From Sphingobium cupriresistens (GTDB lineage Bacteria > Pseudomonadota > Alphaproteobacteria > Sphingomonadales > Sphingomonadaceae): DNA of 64,000 nt. The stretch is from assembly GCF_004152865.1 (NCBI RefSeq), contig NZ_SEOO01000004.1, positions 62,001 through 126,000 on the forward strand. The letters run 5' to 3'. Position numbers and translations under genes: made by a program. Positions 38,112 through 46,546 of this stretch are shown piece after piece. Within the stretch, counting starts at the first letter, position 1. Each line of letters begins with the position of its first letter. Under the pieces are notes generated by a model. It did not search any database, had not been told where the DNA came from, and saw nothing but the letters and a program-made list of their open reading frames with translations.

Positions 38112-40417
38112 GTGGCGCGGTGACTGGCGATGGCGCGCAATATGCGTTCGGGCGTCGCCGGAGCGTCCAGCGGGGGCAGAGCGCGCTTGTCTGGCGCGAC
38201 TGCGGCGATCGCCTGATGGAGCGCGGAAAAGACCGAAATGGCCAGCATGAAGGGCGGCTCGCCCACCGCCTTGGACCGGTTGATCGTCGGCTGGACATTC
38301 TCCCCATCCCATAGCTGGATCGACAGATGGCGCGGCCGGTCCGATGCGGTCGGGATCTTGTAGGTGGCGGGCGAATGGGTCAGCAGCCGGCCCTTGTCAT
38401 CCCAGACCAGTTCCTCGGTGGTGAGCCAGCCCTGCCCCTGAAGGAAGCCGCCTTCGATCTGGCCGATATCGATCACAGGGTTCAACGATTGGCCGACATC
38501 ATGCAGGATATCGACCGCCAGCACCCGATGCTCGCCGGTCAGCGTGTCGATCGCGACCTCCGCCACCGCCGCGCCATAGGCGAAATAATAAAAGGGACGG
38601 CCCTTATGCGCGGCGCGGTCATAGGCGATGTCGGGCGTGGCGTAATAGCCGGTGGAGGAGAGCGAGATGCGCCCCATATGCGCCTTGCGGCACAGATTGC
38701 CGAAACCCAGTCGCTCCGCGCCAATCTGGACGTCGCCGGCCACAAAGCGCACCTCTTCCTCTGCACAACCGAAACTGCGCGCGGCAAATTCGGTTAGCCG
38801 GTCGCGGATCGTCATCGCGGCGTTATAAGCTGCCATGCCGTTCAAATCCGCGCCCGATGACGCCGCCGTGGCGGAGGTATTGGGCACCTTGTCGGTCCGC
38901 GTCGCGGTGATCCGCACCTGCCCCACCGGCACGGCGAACACGTCGGCCACCACCTGCGCCACCTTGATATAGAGGCCCTGGCCCATCTCTGTGCCGCCAT
39001 GATTGATCTGGATGCTGCCATCGGCATAGACATGGACCAGGGCGCCCGCCTGATTGAGGTGGGTGGTGGTGAAGCTGATCCCGAACTTGACCGGGGTCAG
39101 CGCGATCCCCTTCTTCAGCACCGGATTGCGTGCGTTAAACGCGGCGATCGCTTGCCGCCTTGCATCATAGCGGGCGTCCGCGCGCAGCCGGGCGATCAGT
39201 TGCGGCGCGATATTGTCCGTGAGCGGCATGTCATAGGGGGTGACGTCGCGGCCGGGGCCGTAAAGATTGGCGATCCGCACATCCAGCGGGTCGACGCCCA
39301 GATGTGCGGCGACATCGTCCATGATCCGCTCGATCGCCAGCATCCCCTGCGGCCCGCCAAAGCCGCGAAAGGCAGTAGCGGAGACTGTGTGGGTTTTCAG
39401 CCGCTCCGAAACGATCTCGATTGCGGGTAAATAATAGCAATTGTCGGCATGGAACATCGCACGGTCGTTGATCGCGGGGGAAAGGTCCACCGTCGCGCCG
39501 CAGCGCGAGGCAAGCCCAAGCTTGAGCGCGCGTATGCGCCCCTCCGCGTCGAATCCCGCCTCATAATCGACCCGAAAGTCATGGCGCTTGCCGGTCATCA
39601 CCATGTCGTCGTCGCGGTCGCAGCGGAACTTGGCGGGGCGTCCCGTCTTGTCCGCGACCAGGGCGGCGGCGGCGGCGAAGAGGGCGGCTTGCGTCTCCTT
39701 CCCCCCGAACGCGCCGCCCATGCGCCGCACCTCGACCGTCACGTCGGCGGAGGCGCGGCAAAGCATGTGCGCGACCAGATGCTGCACTTCGCTGGGATGC
39801 TGGGTGGAGGACAAGAGATGCATCTGCCCATCCTCGCCCGGCGTCGCGATCGCGACCTGCCCCTCCAGATAGAAATGATCCTGCCCGCCCATGTCGAAAC
39901 CACCGGCCAGACGATGGGGCGATTGCACCAGCGCTGCGGCCGCGTCGCCGCGCGCCATGCGCTGGGTCGGCTCGATCAGCGACGCGGCCGCGCGGGCGTC
40001 CGCGATCGTCAGATGCGCGGGCAGCGGTTCGTAAGCGATCTCGCCCAACCGTGCCGCCTGCCGGGCGGCGCGCTGGCTGGTCGCCGCCACCAGGAAGATC
40101 GGCTGGCCGATGCAGATGACCTCGCCATCCGCCAGCAGCCGGTCGTCGCCCGCGACCGGGCTGACGTCATTGGCGCCGGGAATGTCGGCGGCGGTATAGA
40201 CCGCGACCACGCCCGGCGCGGCGCGCACGGCGGTCAGGTCGATGGCCGTGATCCGCGCATGGGCCTCCTTGCTTTGACCGAAAGCCAGATGCAGCATCGC
40301 CGCCGGTTCCGGCAGATCGTCGGCATAGCGGGCGAGGCCGCTCACATGCAGCGCCGCGCTGTCATGCGGGTTGGATGGCTTCGCCAGCGCCGCCAAGCCG
40401 GGATCGCGCTCAGCCAT
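38108..40417 (-). CDS. xdhB: Xanthine dehydrogenase, molybdenum-binding subunit
   Basis: A 769-residue molybdopterin subunit of the bacterial two-subunit xanthine dehydrogenase. Recognisable blocks are SGLARYADDLPEPAAMLHLAFGQS, GQDHFYLEGQVAIA, VRRMGGAFGGKE, TAFRGFGGPQGMLAIE, NHGGTEMGQGLYIKVAQ and, near the end, NRSKAVGEPPFMLAISVFSALHQAI, which contains the catalytic glutamate position (GEPP). It hydroxylates hypoxanthine to xanthine and xanthine to urate. The ATG at 40417 overlaps xdhA by 8 bp; the longer frame to 40552 lies inside xdhA. Confidence 0.95.
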   Translation of the reverse strand: MAERDPGLAALAKPSNPHDSAALHVSGLARYADDLPEPAAMLHLAFGQSKEAHARITAIDLTAVRAAPGVVAVYTAADIPGANDVSPVAGDDRLLADGEVICIGQPIFLVAATSQRAARQAARLGEIAYEPLPAHLTIADARAAASLIEPTQRMARGDAAAALVQSPHRLAGGFDMGGQDHFYLEGQVAIATPGEDGQMHLLSSTQHPSEVQHLVAHMLCRASADVTVEVRRMGGAFGGKETQAALFAAAAALVADKTGRPAKFRCDRDDDMVMTGKRHDFRVDYEAGFDAEGRIRALKLGLASRCGATVDLSPAINDRAMFHADNCYYLPAIEIVSERLKTHTVSATAFRGFGGPQGMLAIERIMDDVAAHLGVDPLDVRIANLYGPGRDVTPYDMPLTDNIAPQLIARLRADARYDARRQAIAAFNARNPVLKKGIALTPVKFGISFTTTHLNQAGALVHVYADGSIQINHGGTEMGQGLYIKVAQVVADVFAVPVGQVRITATRTDKVPNTSATAASSGADLNGMAAYNAAMTIRDRLTEFAARSFGCAEEEVRFVAGDVQIGAERLGFGNLCRKAHMGRISLSSTGYYATPDIAYDRAAHKGRPFYYFAYGAAVAEVAIDTLTGEHRVLAVDILHDVGQSLNPVIDIGQIEGGFLQGQGWLTTEELVWDDKGRLLTHSPATYKIPTASDRPRHLSIQLWDGENVQPTINRSKAVGEPPFMLAISVFSALHQAIAAVAPDKRALPPLDAPATPERILRAIASHRAT

Positions 40418-41840
40418 GCTCCGCCTCCAGCGCCAGCAGCGATACCGCCGCGCCCGACTCCCGATGCAACAGCCGCCACAACAGGCTGGCCGCAGCCTTG
40501 ATCCGATAGGCGGCGCTGCCGCGCACATCGCTGAGCGGATCATAATCCCCACCCAGCGCGGCCACCGCCTCCGCGATCGTCGTCCGTGTCAAAGATTCGC
40601 CGGTTAGCGCTGCCTCGCAAGCCGCGGCGCGCCGCGGCGTCGCCGCCATGCCGCCAAAGGCGACCCGCGCCTCAATGATCCGCTCGCCTTCCATCCTTAG
40701 CCGGATCGCGCCGCACACCGCCGAAATATCGCTGTCGAACCGGCGGGACAATTTGCCGATCAGGATGATGTCGGTCGGCGCGGGACGCGGCACATATATG
40801 CTCTCGACAAATTCGAACGGCCGCCGGTCCTGCTGCCCATAGGCCAGGAAATACTGCTCCAGCGCCATCGTGCGCCGTCCCACGGCGCTGCGCAGCGTCA
40901 GGCTGGCGCCCAGCGCGATCAGCGCCGGCGGCCCGTCGCCGATCGGCGATCCGTTGGCGATGTTGCCGCCCACGGTTCCCGCATTGCGCACCTGCAATCC
41001 GCCGATCCGACGCACCAGTTCGCCAAGGTCGGGGTGCAGCCGGGCGAAGGCGGCATGGGCGTCGGCATAGCGCACCCCCGCGCCGATGGTCAGCCCGTCC
41101 GGCCCTTCCGCGATCGTCTGCAATTCCGCAATGTCGCCGATGAAAATCAAAGTCTCCAGCGTTTGCAGCCCCTTCGTCACCCACAGGCCGACATCGGTCG
41201 CCCCCGCCACCAGCCGCGCGTCAGGATGGGCGGCCAGCAGCTCTGCCAGCGCTTGGGCGGTGCGGGGGATGAACCAGCGCCGCGCGCCATCGCCGCCCGC
41301 GATAGTCTGGTCCGATGCGATGGCCCGCAAAGCCGCAACCATGCCCGCATCCTCGCGCGGCAGCGTCGGCACGCTTTCCGCCGCGTCCAATATCGGCCCA
41401 TAGCCTGTGCAGCGGCACAGATTGCCCGCCAGCACATCGGCGACCGGCAAGTCATGGCCCCGCGCGCCGATGCAGCGGCCATGCAGCGACATGACGAAGC
41501 CGGGCGTGCAGAAACCGCATTGCGAACTGCCGTTCGCCGCCATGCAGGTCTGCAACGGGGTGAGCGCGCTATCGTCACCCAGGCTCTCGACCGTCAGCAG
41601 CGCCTTGCCATGCAGCATCGGAAGGAAGAGGATGCAGCTGTTAAGCGCCCGCCACGCGATGCCGTCGCCATCCAGTTCGCCCACCAGCGCGGTGCAGGCG
41701 CCGCAATCGCCCTCGGCGCAGCCCTCCTTCGCGCCCGTCCGCCCAAGGCGATAGCGTAGATGATCGAGCAGGGTGGCGGTGGGATCAACCTGCGCGATCT
41801 CCACTACGACGCCGTCCAGCAGGAAGCGCACGCCGCTCAT
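40410..41840 (-). CDS. xdhA: Xanthine dehydrogenase, FeS/FAD subunit
   Basis: A 476-residue subunit carrying two [2Fe-2S] clusters and FAD. The first cluster uses Cys41, 46, 49 and 69 (EGCAEGDCGACT, NSCIL), the second Cys108, 111, 142 and 144 (CGFCTPG, CRCTGY). The FAD domain follows from about residue 180 with LVAGATDVGLWVTK and RNAGTVGGNIANGSPIGDGPP. It passes electrons from the molybdenum centre to NAD. The ATG at 41840 gives the normal N-terminus MSGVRFLLDGVVVEI and lies 1 base after the uraH stop. Confidence 0.95.
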   Translation of the reverse strand: MSGVRFLLDGVVVEIAQVDPTATLLDHLRYRLGRTGAKEGCAEGDCGACTALVGELDGDGIAWRALNSCILFLPMLHGKALLTVESLGDDSALTPLQTCMAANGSSQCGFCTPGFVMSLHGRCIGARGHDLPVADVLAGNLCRCTGYGPILDAAESVPTLPREDAGMVAALRAIASDQTIAGGDGARRWFIPRTAQALAELLAAHPDARLVAGATDVGLWVTKGLQTLETLIFIGDIAELQTIAEGPDGLTIGAGVRYADAHAAFARLHPDLGELVRRIGGLQVRNAGTVGGNIANGSPIGDGPPALIALGASLTLRSAVGRRTMALEQYFLAYGQQDRRPFEFVESIYVPRPAPTDIILIGKLSRRFDSDISAVCGAIRLRMEGERIIEARVAFGGMAATPRRAAACEAALTGESLTRTTIAEAVAALGGDYDPLSDVRGSAAYRIKAAASLLWRLLHRESGAAVSLLALEAEHG

Positions 41841-41841
41841 C

Positions 41842-42171
41842 TCAACTGCCCCGATAGGTCGAATAGCCATAGGGCGATACCAGCAACGGCACATGATAAT
41901 GGCCATCGTCGGAGACACCGAACTGGACAGTTATAACGTCAAGGAAAGGCGGGTCGGACAATATGGTCCCGCGCGCTCGATAATAGGCCGCGACCGCGAA
42001 TGTCAGCTGATATTGGCCGGGTTCGATCGGCGGCAGGCCGGGACAGCGGCCGTCGGCATTTGTCTTCCCTGCAAACAGCAGCGCGCCCTGCGCCGACAGC
42101 AGCCGGATCGCCACGCCTTCGGCCGGGCAGCCATAAGCAGTGTCGAGAACATGGGTGGACAGGCTGGTCAT
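41842..42171 (-). CDS. uraH: 5-Hydroxyisourate hydrolase (transthyretin-like)
   Basis: A 109-residue transthyretin-related protein. The N-terminal signature LSTHVLDTAYGCPAEGVAIRL and the C-terminal tetrapeptide YRGS after YHVPLLVSPYGYSTYRGS separate HIU hydrolases from hormone-binding transthyretin. It opens 5-hydroxyisourate to OHCU, the substrate of UraD encoded two genes upstream. No signal peptide, so it acts in the cytoplasm. The ATG at 42171 overlaps the upstream FAD enzyme stop (ATGA), which is why the shorter start was preferred over 42195. Confidence 0.96.
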   Translation of the reverse strand: MTSLSTHVLDTAYGCPAEGVAIRLLSAQGALLFAGKTNADGRCPGLPPIEPGQYQLTFAVAAYYRARGTILSDPPFLDVITVQFGVSDDGHYHVPLLVSPYGYSTYRGS

Positions 42172-43586
42172 GCCGTCGCCTCCTGACGCGGCCATTGGCC
42201 GACAAATTCCGCTTCGTCATAGGCGATCAGGTCGGCGACCAGCGCATCCCCGTCGTCCAGGAACAGCTGGTCGGTGACGCCGCGCACCAGCCGGGGCAGG
42301 GCGGTCTGCAACCCGGACAGCGCCGAGGCGGAGAGGCCCAGGCTGACAAGCGCCGAATAGTTGAAGGCGAACAGGCCGTGTAGCGCCGCTGCGCCCGCCT
42401 CATCGCGCGGCAGCAGTTGGAAGCCGGGGCCGAGATAGGGATGCGCGTCGATCAGCGCATTGCCCTCGCCCGGCGGCGGGGTGAAGCGATCGGCCCATCG
42501 CGCGATATGCGGCGCCAGCCCAGCCAGTTCAGGGCGCAGGCCGGGATCGCTGATCAGGCCCGTCGATAGCACCACGAAATCGAACATCTGTTCGCCCTGC
42601 GGCGTACGCACGCAGACCTGTCCATCTTCTTGTCTCACATCCAGCCACGGCGCGCCCAGATGCAGCGCGAAACCGGGCCAGGCCGCCGCGCGATCGAATG
42701 TGTCGTTGGTGGGCGGCTGGTTATGGCCCAGGAAACTCGCCATCACCCGATATTTGGTCGCGTCGTCCAGTGCGGGATAGCGGCCGGTGAAGCCGACCCG
42801 CTCCATGAAGCGAATGGGGTTGATCCGCGGCAGGTTTTTCCGACGAATGAAGACATGTGCCGCCGCCACGCCCAGGCGCATCGCCGCATGGGCATTGTCG
42901 AAGGCCGACGCACCGCCGCCCAATATGCCGATCGACTTGCCCGCCAGCGCGGCATAGTCGATCGGCTCGCTGGTGTGGGCGTAGAGATGGCGGGGCAGGG
43001 CGTCGCGGATCATCGCCGGCGTGTGCCATTGCCCGCCGCCCTGGATCCCGGTCGCCAATATGACCTTGCGCGCCAGCAGAGGCGCTTGTCCGTCCAGATG
43101 CAGCCGGTGCAGTCCACCTGCCAGCGGCTCGATCAGCGTCAACCGCGTATCGTTGCGCACCGGCAGCGCCAGCACCCGTCGATACCAGCGCAGATAGGCC
43201 ATCCAGTCGCCGCGCGCGATCTTGTCGACCGCGTCCCAGCCCGCCGCGCCATGCTGCGCCTCCCACCATGCGCGATAGGTCAGCGCAGGCACGCCGAAAT
43301 CGATCGGGTTCAGCATCTTGGGCGTGCGCAGCGTGATCATCCGCGCATAGCTGTCCCATGGTCCCTCCAGCCCCGCCGGGCTTTCGTCGATGATCAGGAT
43401 GTTGGACACGCGCTCGCGCAACAGGCCGAAGGCCGCGGCAAGCCCGCTCTGCCCCCCGCCCACGATCACCACGTCATGAACAGGACCATCGGGATGGCCG
43501 CGCGGCCGGGTCCAGTCCGCGCCGCCGAAACCGATCAGCGACAGTTGGCGGGCGAGGTCCGCTTCCAGGTCGGGCAGGCCACTCAT
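42168..43586 (-). CDS. hpyO: FAD-dependent urate hydroxylase candidate (HpyO-like)
   Basis: A 472-residue flavoprotein with an FAD dinucleotide-binding loop GGGQSG at residues 43-48 (VHDVVIVGGGQSGLAAAFGL), a second Rossmann loop SIGILGGGASAFDNAHAAM for NAD(P)H, and the ATG-like motif VVLSTGLISDPGL. It is not similar to classical uricase or to HpxO-type hydroxylases. HpyO, described in Xanthomonas, is a non-homologous flavin urate hydroxylase of about this build. The gene lies exactly between uraD and uraH with 4-bp overlaps on both sides, and no other urate-oxidising gene exists in the operon. Family of flavoprotein is sure; urate specificity is from context. Confidence 0.75.
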   Translation of the reverse strand: MSGLPDLEADLARQLSLIGFGGADWTRPRGHPDGPVHDVVIVGGGQSGLAAAFGLLRERVSNILIIDESPAGLEGPWDSYARMITLRTPKMLNPIDFGVPALTYRAWWEAQHGAAGWDAVDKIARGDWMAYLRWYRRVLALPVRNDTRLTLIEPLAGGLHRLHLDGQAPLLARKVILATGIQGGGQWHTPAMIRDALPRHLYAHTSEPIDYAALAGKSIGILGGGASAFDNAHAAMRLGVAAAHVFIRRKNLPRINPIRFMERVGFTGRYPALDDATKYRVMASFLGHNQPPTNDTFDRAAAWPGFALHLGAPWLDVRQEDGQVCVRTPQGEQMFDFVVLSTGLISDPGLRPELAGLAPHIARWADRFTPPPGEGNALIDAHPYLGPGFQLLPRDEAGAAALHGLFAFNYSALVSLGLSASALSGLQTALPRLVRGVTDQLFLDDGDALVADLIAYDEAEFVGQWPRQEATA

Positions 43587-44038
43587 GCCGCCATATCCTT
43601 CAGGCGCAGGCGGACGATCTCGCCGATCTGGGCGATGGCGGTGGCGATCTCCTCGTCCCGCTCGTGGCGCAGACGCGCTTCCATGGCCGCCAATATACCC
43701 GCCTTGTCAGTCAGCCGCACGCAGATGATGAAGGGGAAACCAAAGCGCGCCCGGTAGGCGGCGTTGAGCGCATGGAAGCGCGCATAGTCTTGCGGCGTCA
43801 GCCGATCCAGCCCGGCCGACGCCTGTTCCGCCGCCGATGCGTCGGTCAGCGTCCGGTCGATCGCCGCCTTGCCCGCCAGTTCGGGATGCGCGCGAATCAG
43901 GGCCAGTTGCTCCTCGCCGCTGGCGCCGCGGACCACCGCCATCAGGTCCGCCCAGCGGTCGCCGGACGACGGGCGCGCGTCGGCCCGCGCCTCGATCCAG
44001 GGGCTATGTTCGAACAAGGCTTCTTTGGGGCCGGTCAA
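43583..44038 (-). CDS. uraD: OHCU decarboxylase
   Basis: A 151-residue all-alpha protein that decarboxylates 2-oxo-4-hydroxy-4-carboxy-5-ureidoimidazoline to S-allantoin. Conserved parts are FEHSPWIEARA, LALIRAHPELAGKAA with the catalytic His region, and RFGFPFIICVRLTDKAGIL. In many homologues the last block reads FIICVRG; the LTDK variant differs slightly but the His and Glu pattern remains. It overlaps hpxZ upstream and the FAD enzyme downstream by 4 bp each. Confidence 0.93.
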   Translation of the reverse strand: MTGPKEALFEHSPWIEARADARPSSGDRWADLMAVVRGASGEEQLALIRAHPELAGKAAIDRTLTDASAAEQASAGLDRLTPQDYARFHALNAAYRARFGFPFIICVRLTDKAGILAAMEARLRHERDEEIATAIAQIGEIVRLRLKDMAA

Positions 44039-44427
44039 TGCGTGTTCCCCTCCAGCGAGACGTGCGCCGACACGACTTTCCAGCCATCGGCGAACTTGAC
44101 CCAGCTTTGCGTCTGGCGGCCGCGCCGGTCGCTATTCTCGCGGAAAAATTCAGCGTCGGCGGTGGCGAAGGCTCCGGTTTCATTGGCGCCATAGACGGTG
44201 ATCGCGACCTTCCCCAGCTTGCGCTGCGGCGATCCGCCCCGCCCCTTGCGAAATGCCCGTATCTCTTCGATGCCGTACAGCACTTCGCCCACGCCATAGC
44301 GGTTGGTGGTCGGCGCATCGTGGAACAGCGCATCCATGGCGGGCACGTCGTCCGCCATCAGCGCGCGCTCATATTCGGCGAAGGCGGCGGTGATTTCGGC
44401 CAGCAATATGGGATCGTCTATCGTCAT
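44035..44427 (-). CDS. hpxZ: HpxZ/AtzH-like SnoaL-fold protein
   Basis: A 130-residue NTF2/SnoaL-like protein of the DUF3225 family: AFAEYERALMADDVPAMDALF, then NRYGVGEVLYGIEEIRAFRKGRG and WVKFADGWKVVSAHVSL. HpxZ is encoded with HpxW, HpxX and HpxY in Klebsiella purine clusters and its relative AtzH acts beside AtzE/AtzG in cyanuric acid breakdown. A role in oxalurate turnover is therefore expected; the catalytic chemistry is not evident from sequence. Overlaps of 4 bp with puuE and uraD. Confidence 0.87.
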   Translation of the reverse strand: MTIDDPILLAEITAAFAEYERALMADDVPAMDALFHDAPTTNRYGVGEVLYGIEEIRAFRKGRGGSPQRKLGKVAITVYGANETGAFATADAEFFRENSDRRGRQTQSWVKFADGWKVVSAHVSLEGNTH

Positions 44428-45299
44428 GCGGGGTGAAGCTCCATCCAGTGGCGGGCGATATCGATGCGACGGGCGACCCAGGCGTCGCCAGTTGCAATGA
44501 CATGATCGAGGAAGCGGGCCAGCGCGCGCGCGCGGGCGGGGCGTCCGGCGATGCGGCCATGCAGGCCGACCGACATCATCCGCCCGCCTTCCTCCCGCAA
44601 CTGATCGAACGTGTCGCGCAGATAACGGAAGAACTGCTCGCCCTCGGTAAAGCCGTTATAGGCGACCATCTTCATGTCGTTGGCGTCGAGCGTATAGGGG
44701 ACGATCAACTGACCCCGATCATAATAGGGCAGGTCGTCGGCATAGCTGTCCGCATCATAGACGAATCCGCCTTCCTCCCGCACCAGCCGCGCGGTGTTGG
44801 GCGACGTGCGACCCTGATACCAGCCCAGCGGGCGGCGGCCGGTCAGGCTGGTGTGCAGCGCGATCGCTTGCGTGATATGGGCGCGTTCGACATCTTCGGG
44901 CACAGTTTGATAGTCGATCCATTTCAGGCCGTGGCTGGCGATTTCCCAGTCGGCCGCCAGCATCGCCTCGACCGCGGCCGGGTTCATCGCCATCGCCTTC
45001 GCCACGCCAAAGACCGTGACGGGCAGGGCGCGCTGCGTGAAAATCCGGTGCAGCCGCCAGAAACCGGCGCGCGCGCCATATTCATACAGGCTTTCCATTG
45101 CCATCGCCCGATCGGCATGGCTTTGCGCGCCCACCATTTCGGACAGGAAGGCTTCGGAGCCCTTGTCGCCATTGAGGACGTTGTTTTCCGCGCCCTCCTC
45201 ATAATTGACGACGAACTGCACCGCGACCTTCGCGCCACCGGGCCAGCGCGGATCGGGCGGGGACGCGCCATAGCCGATAAGGTCACGGGGCGAGGTCAT
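44424..45299 (-). CDS. puuE: Allantoinase, polysaccharide-deacetylase type
   Basis: A 291-residue member of the PuuE allantoinase family, a metal-independent NodB-like fold unrelated to amidohydrolase-type allantoinases. Typical segments are DLIGYGASPPDPRWPGGAKVAVQFVVNYEEGAEN (over residues 5-39), WEIASHGLKWIDYQ, GRRPLGWYQGRTSPNTARL and MMSVGLHGRIAGRPAR. It opens allantoin to allantoate. The ATG at 45299 overlaps the pucG stop (ATGA); a start three codons earlier lacks support. Confidence 0.95.
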   Translation of the reverse strand: MTSPRDLIGYGASPPDPRWPGGAKVAVQFVVNYEEGAENNVLNGDKGSEAFLSEMVGAQSHADRAMAMESLYEYGARAGFWRLHRIFTQRALPVTVFGVAKAMAMNPAAVEAMLAADWEIASHGLKWIDYQTVPEDVERAHITQAIALHTSLTGRRPLGWYQGRTSPNTARLVREEGGFVYDADSYADDLPYYDRGQLIVPYTLDANDMKMVAYNGFTEGEQFFRYLRDTFDQLREEGGRMMSVGLHGRIAGRPARARALARFLDHVIATGDAWVARRIDIARHWMELHPA

Positions 45300-46546
45300 G
45301 CGTCCCACGCCTCCATCGCCACGCGGACGGCTTCGCCAGCGGGCAGCGCAAACCCCTCCTGCCGCAGGCAGGCCTCCAGCGCGCCGAGCGTGATCAGAAC
45401 CTTATGCTGCATCGCGTTATAGCCCATCGCGCCGATCCGCCAGATCCGGCCCTGGAGCGGACCAAAGGCGGTGCCGATTTCGATCTCGAACGCATTTCGC
45501 ATCATCGTGCGGACGCGCTCGCCGTCCACGCCCTGCGGGATGAAGACGCCGGTCACATTGGTCATGCGATGCGCGTCGTCGCCAAAGATGGTCAGCCCCA
45601 TGGCGCGCAGGCCTGCGGTCATCGCGCGCCCGGCGGCTTCATGCCGGGCATAGCGGGCCTCAAGCCCTTCCCCCAGCATGATCCGCGCACATTCCCGCGC
45701 GGCATAGAGCATCGACGTCGCTTCGGTATGGTGGTTGAGGCGCTTGTCGCTCCAATAATCCATAATCATGGCGAGGTCGAAATAGTTGGAGCCGATGCGC
45801 GGGCCTGCGCCGTCGCTGATGTCGTCGCGACGGATGCCCGCCTCGACATGTTTGCGCCCCTGAATCAGCGCTGCTGCCGGATCGGAAATGGTGATCGGCG
45901 CCGAGCCGGAAGGTCCGCCCAGGCATTTCTGCAATCCGCCGGTGACGATGTCCGCGCCCCAGCGATCGGCGGCCAGCTCCATGCCGCCGATCGTCGCGGT
46001 CGCATCGACATAGAGCAGCGCGCCCGCCGCCGCGCACAGCGCGCCCAGGCCGTCAAGCGGCTGCGCCATGGTGGTGGAGGTGTCGCCGTGGATGGTGGCG
46101 ACGACGCTGGGCTGCACCCGTTCGATCGCGGCGGCGATGGCGTCCATCGGCACGACTTCGCCCCACGGCGCTTCGACCGTTTCGATCCGCGCGCCGATGC
46201 GCCCCAATATCTCCGTCAGCAGCAGGCCAAAGCGCCCGAAATCCACCACCAGCACAGTATCGCCCGGCGCGACCAGGCTGACCAGCGCCGCCTCGATTCC
46301 GGCGCGGGCGGTGCCGTCGATCAGCATCGTCCACGGGTTCTGCGTGCCGAAGATCGGGCGGTAGAGCGCCATGACCTGATTCATGTAACCCGTCATTTCC
46401 GGATCAAACTGGCCCAGCAGATCGGCCGACATGGCGCGCAGCACGCGGGGATGGGCGTTGACCGGCCCCGGTCCCATCAACAGCCGCTGGGGCGGGTCGA
46501 TCTCGCCGAAGAAGCCGGAAGCCAGAAGATCATCAAGCGGCGGCAA
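45296..46546 (-). CDS. pucG: Ureidoglycine-glyoxylate aminotransferase (PucG type)
   Basis: A 416-residue class V PLP aminotransferase. The PLP lysine is Lys207 in VTGGLQKCLGGPSGS, preceded by DATATIGGMELAADRWGAD; the start RLLMGPGPVNAHPRVLRAMS is typical of the serine/alanine-glyoxylate group. Next to allantoate amidohydrolase and allantoinase genes it should act as PucG, which moves the amino group from S-ureidoglycine to glyoxylate, giving oxalurate and glycine. Length equals that of known PucG enzymes. Alanine- or serine-glyoxylate aminotransferase is the alternative by sequence alone. Overlaps allC by 14 bp. Confidence 0.88.
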   Translation of the reverse strand: MPPLDDLLASGFFGEIDPPQRLLMGPGPVNAHPRVLRAMSADLLGQFDPEMTGYMNQVMALYRPIFGTQNPWTMLIDGTARAGIEAALVSLVAPGDTVLVVDFGRFGLLLTEILGRIGARIETVEAPWGEVVPMDAIAAAIERVQPSVVATIHGDTSTTMAQPLDGLGALCAAAGALLYVDATATIGGMELAADRWGADIVTGGLQKCLGGPSGSAPITISDPAAALIQGRKHVEAGIRRDDISDGAGPRIGSNYFDLAMIMDYWSDKRLNHHTEATSMLYAARECARIMLGEGLEARYARHEAAGRAMTAGLRAMGLTIFGDDAHRMTNVTGVFIPQGVDGERVRTMMRNAFEIEIGTAFGPLQGRIWRIGAMGYNAMQHKVLITLGALEACLRQEGFALPAGEAVRVAMEAWDA

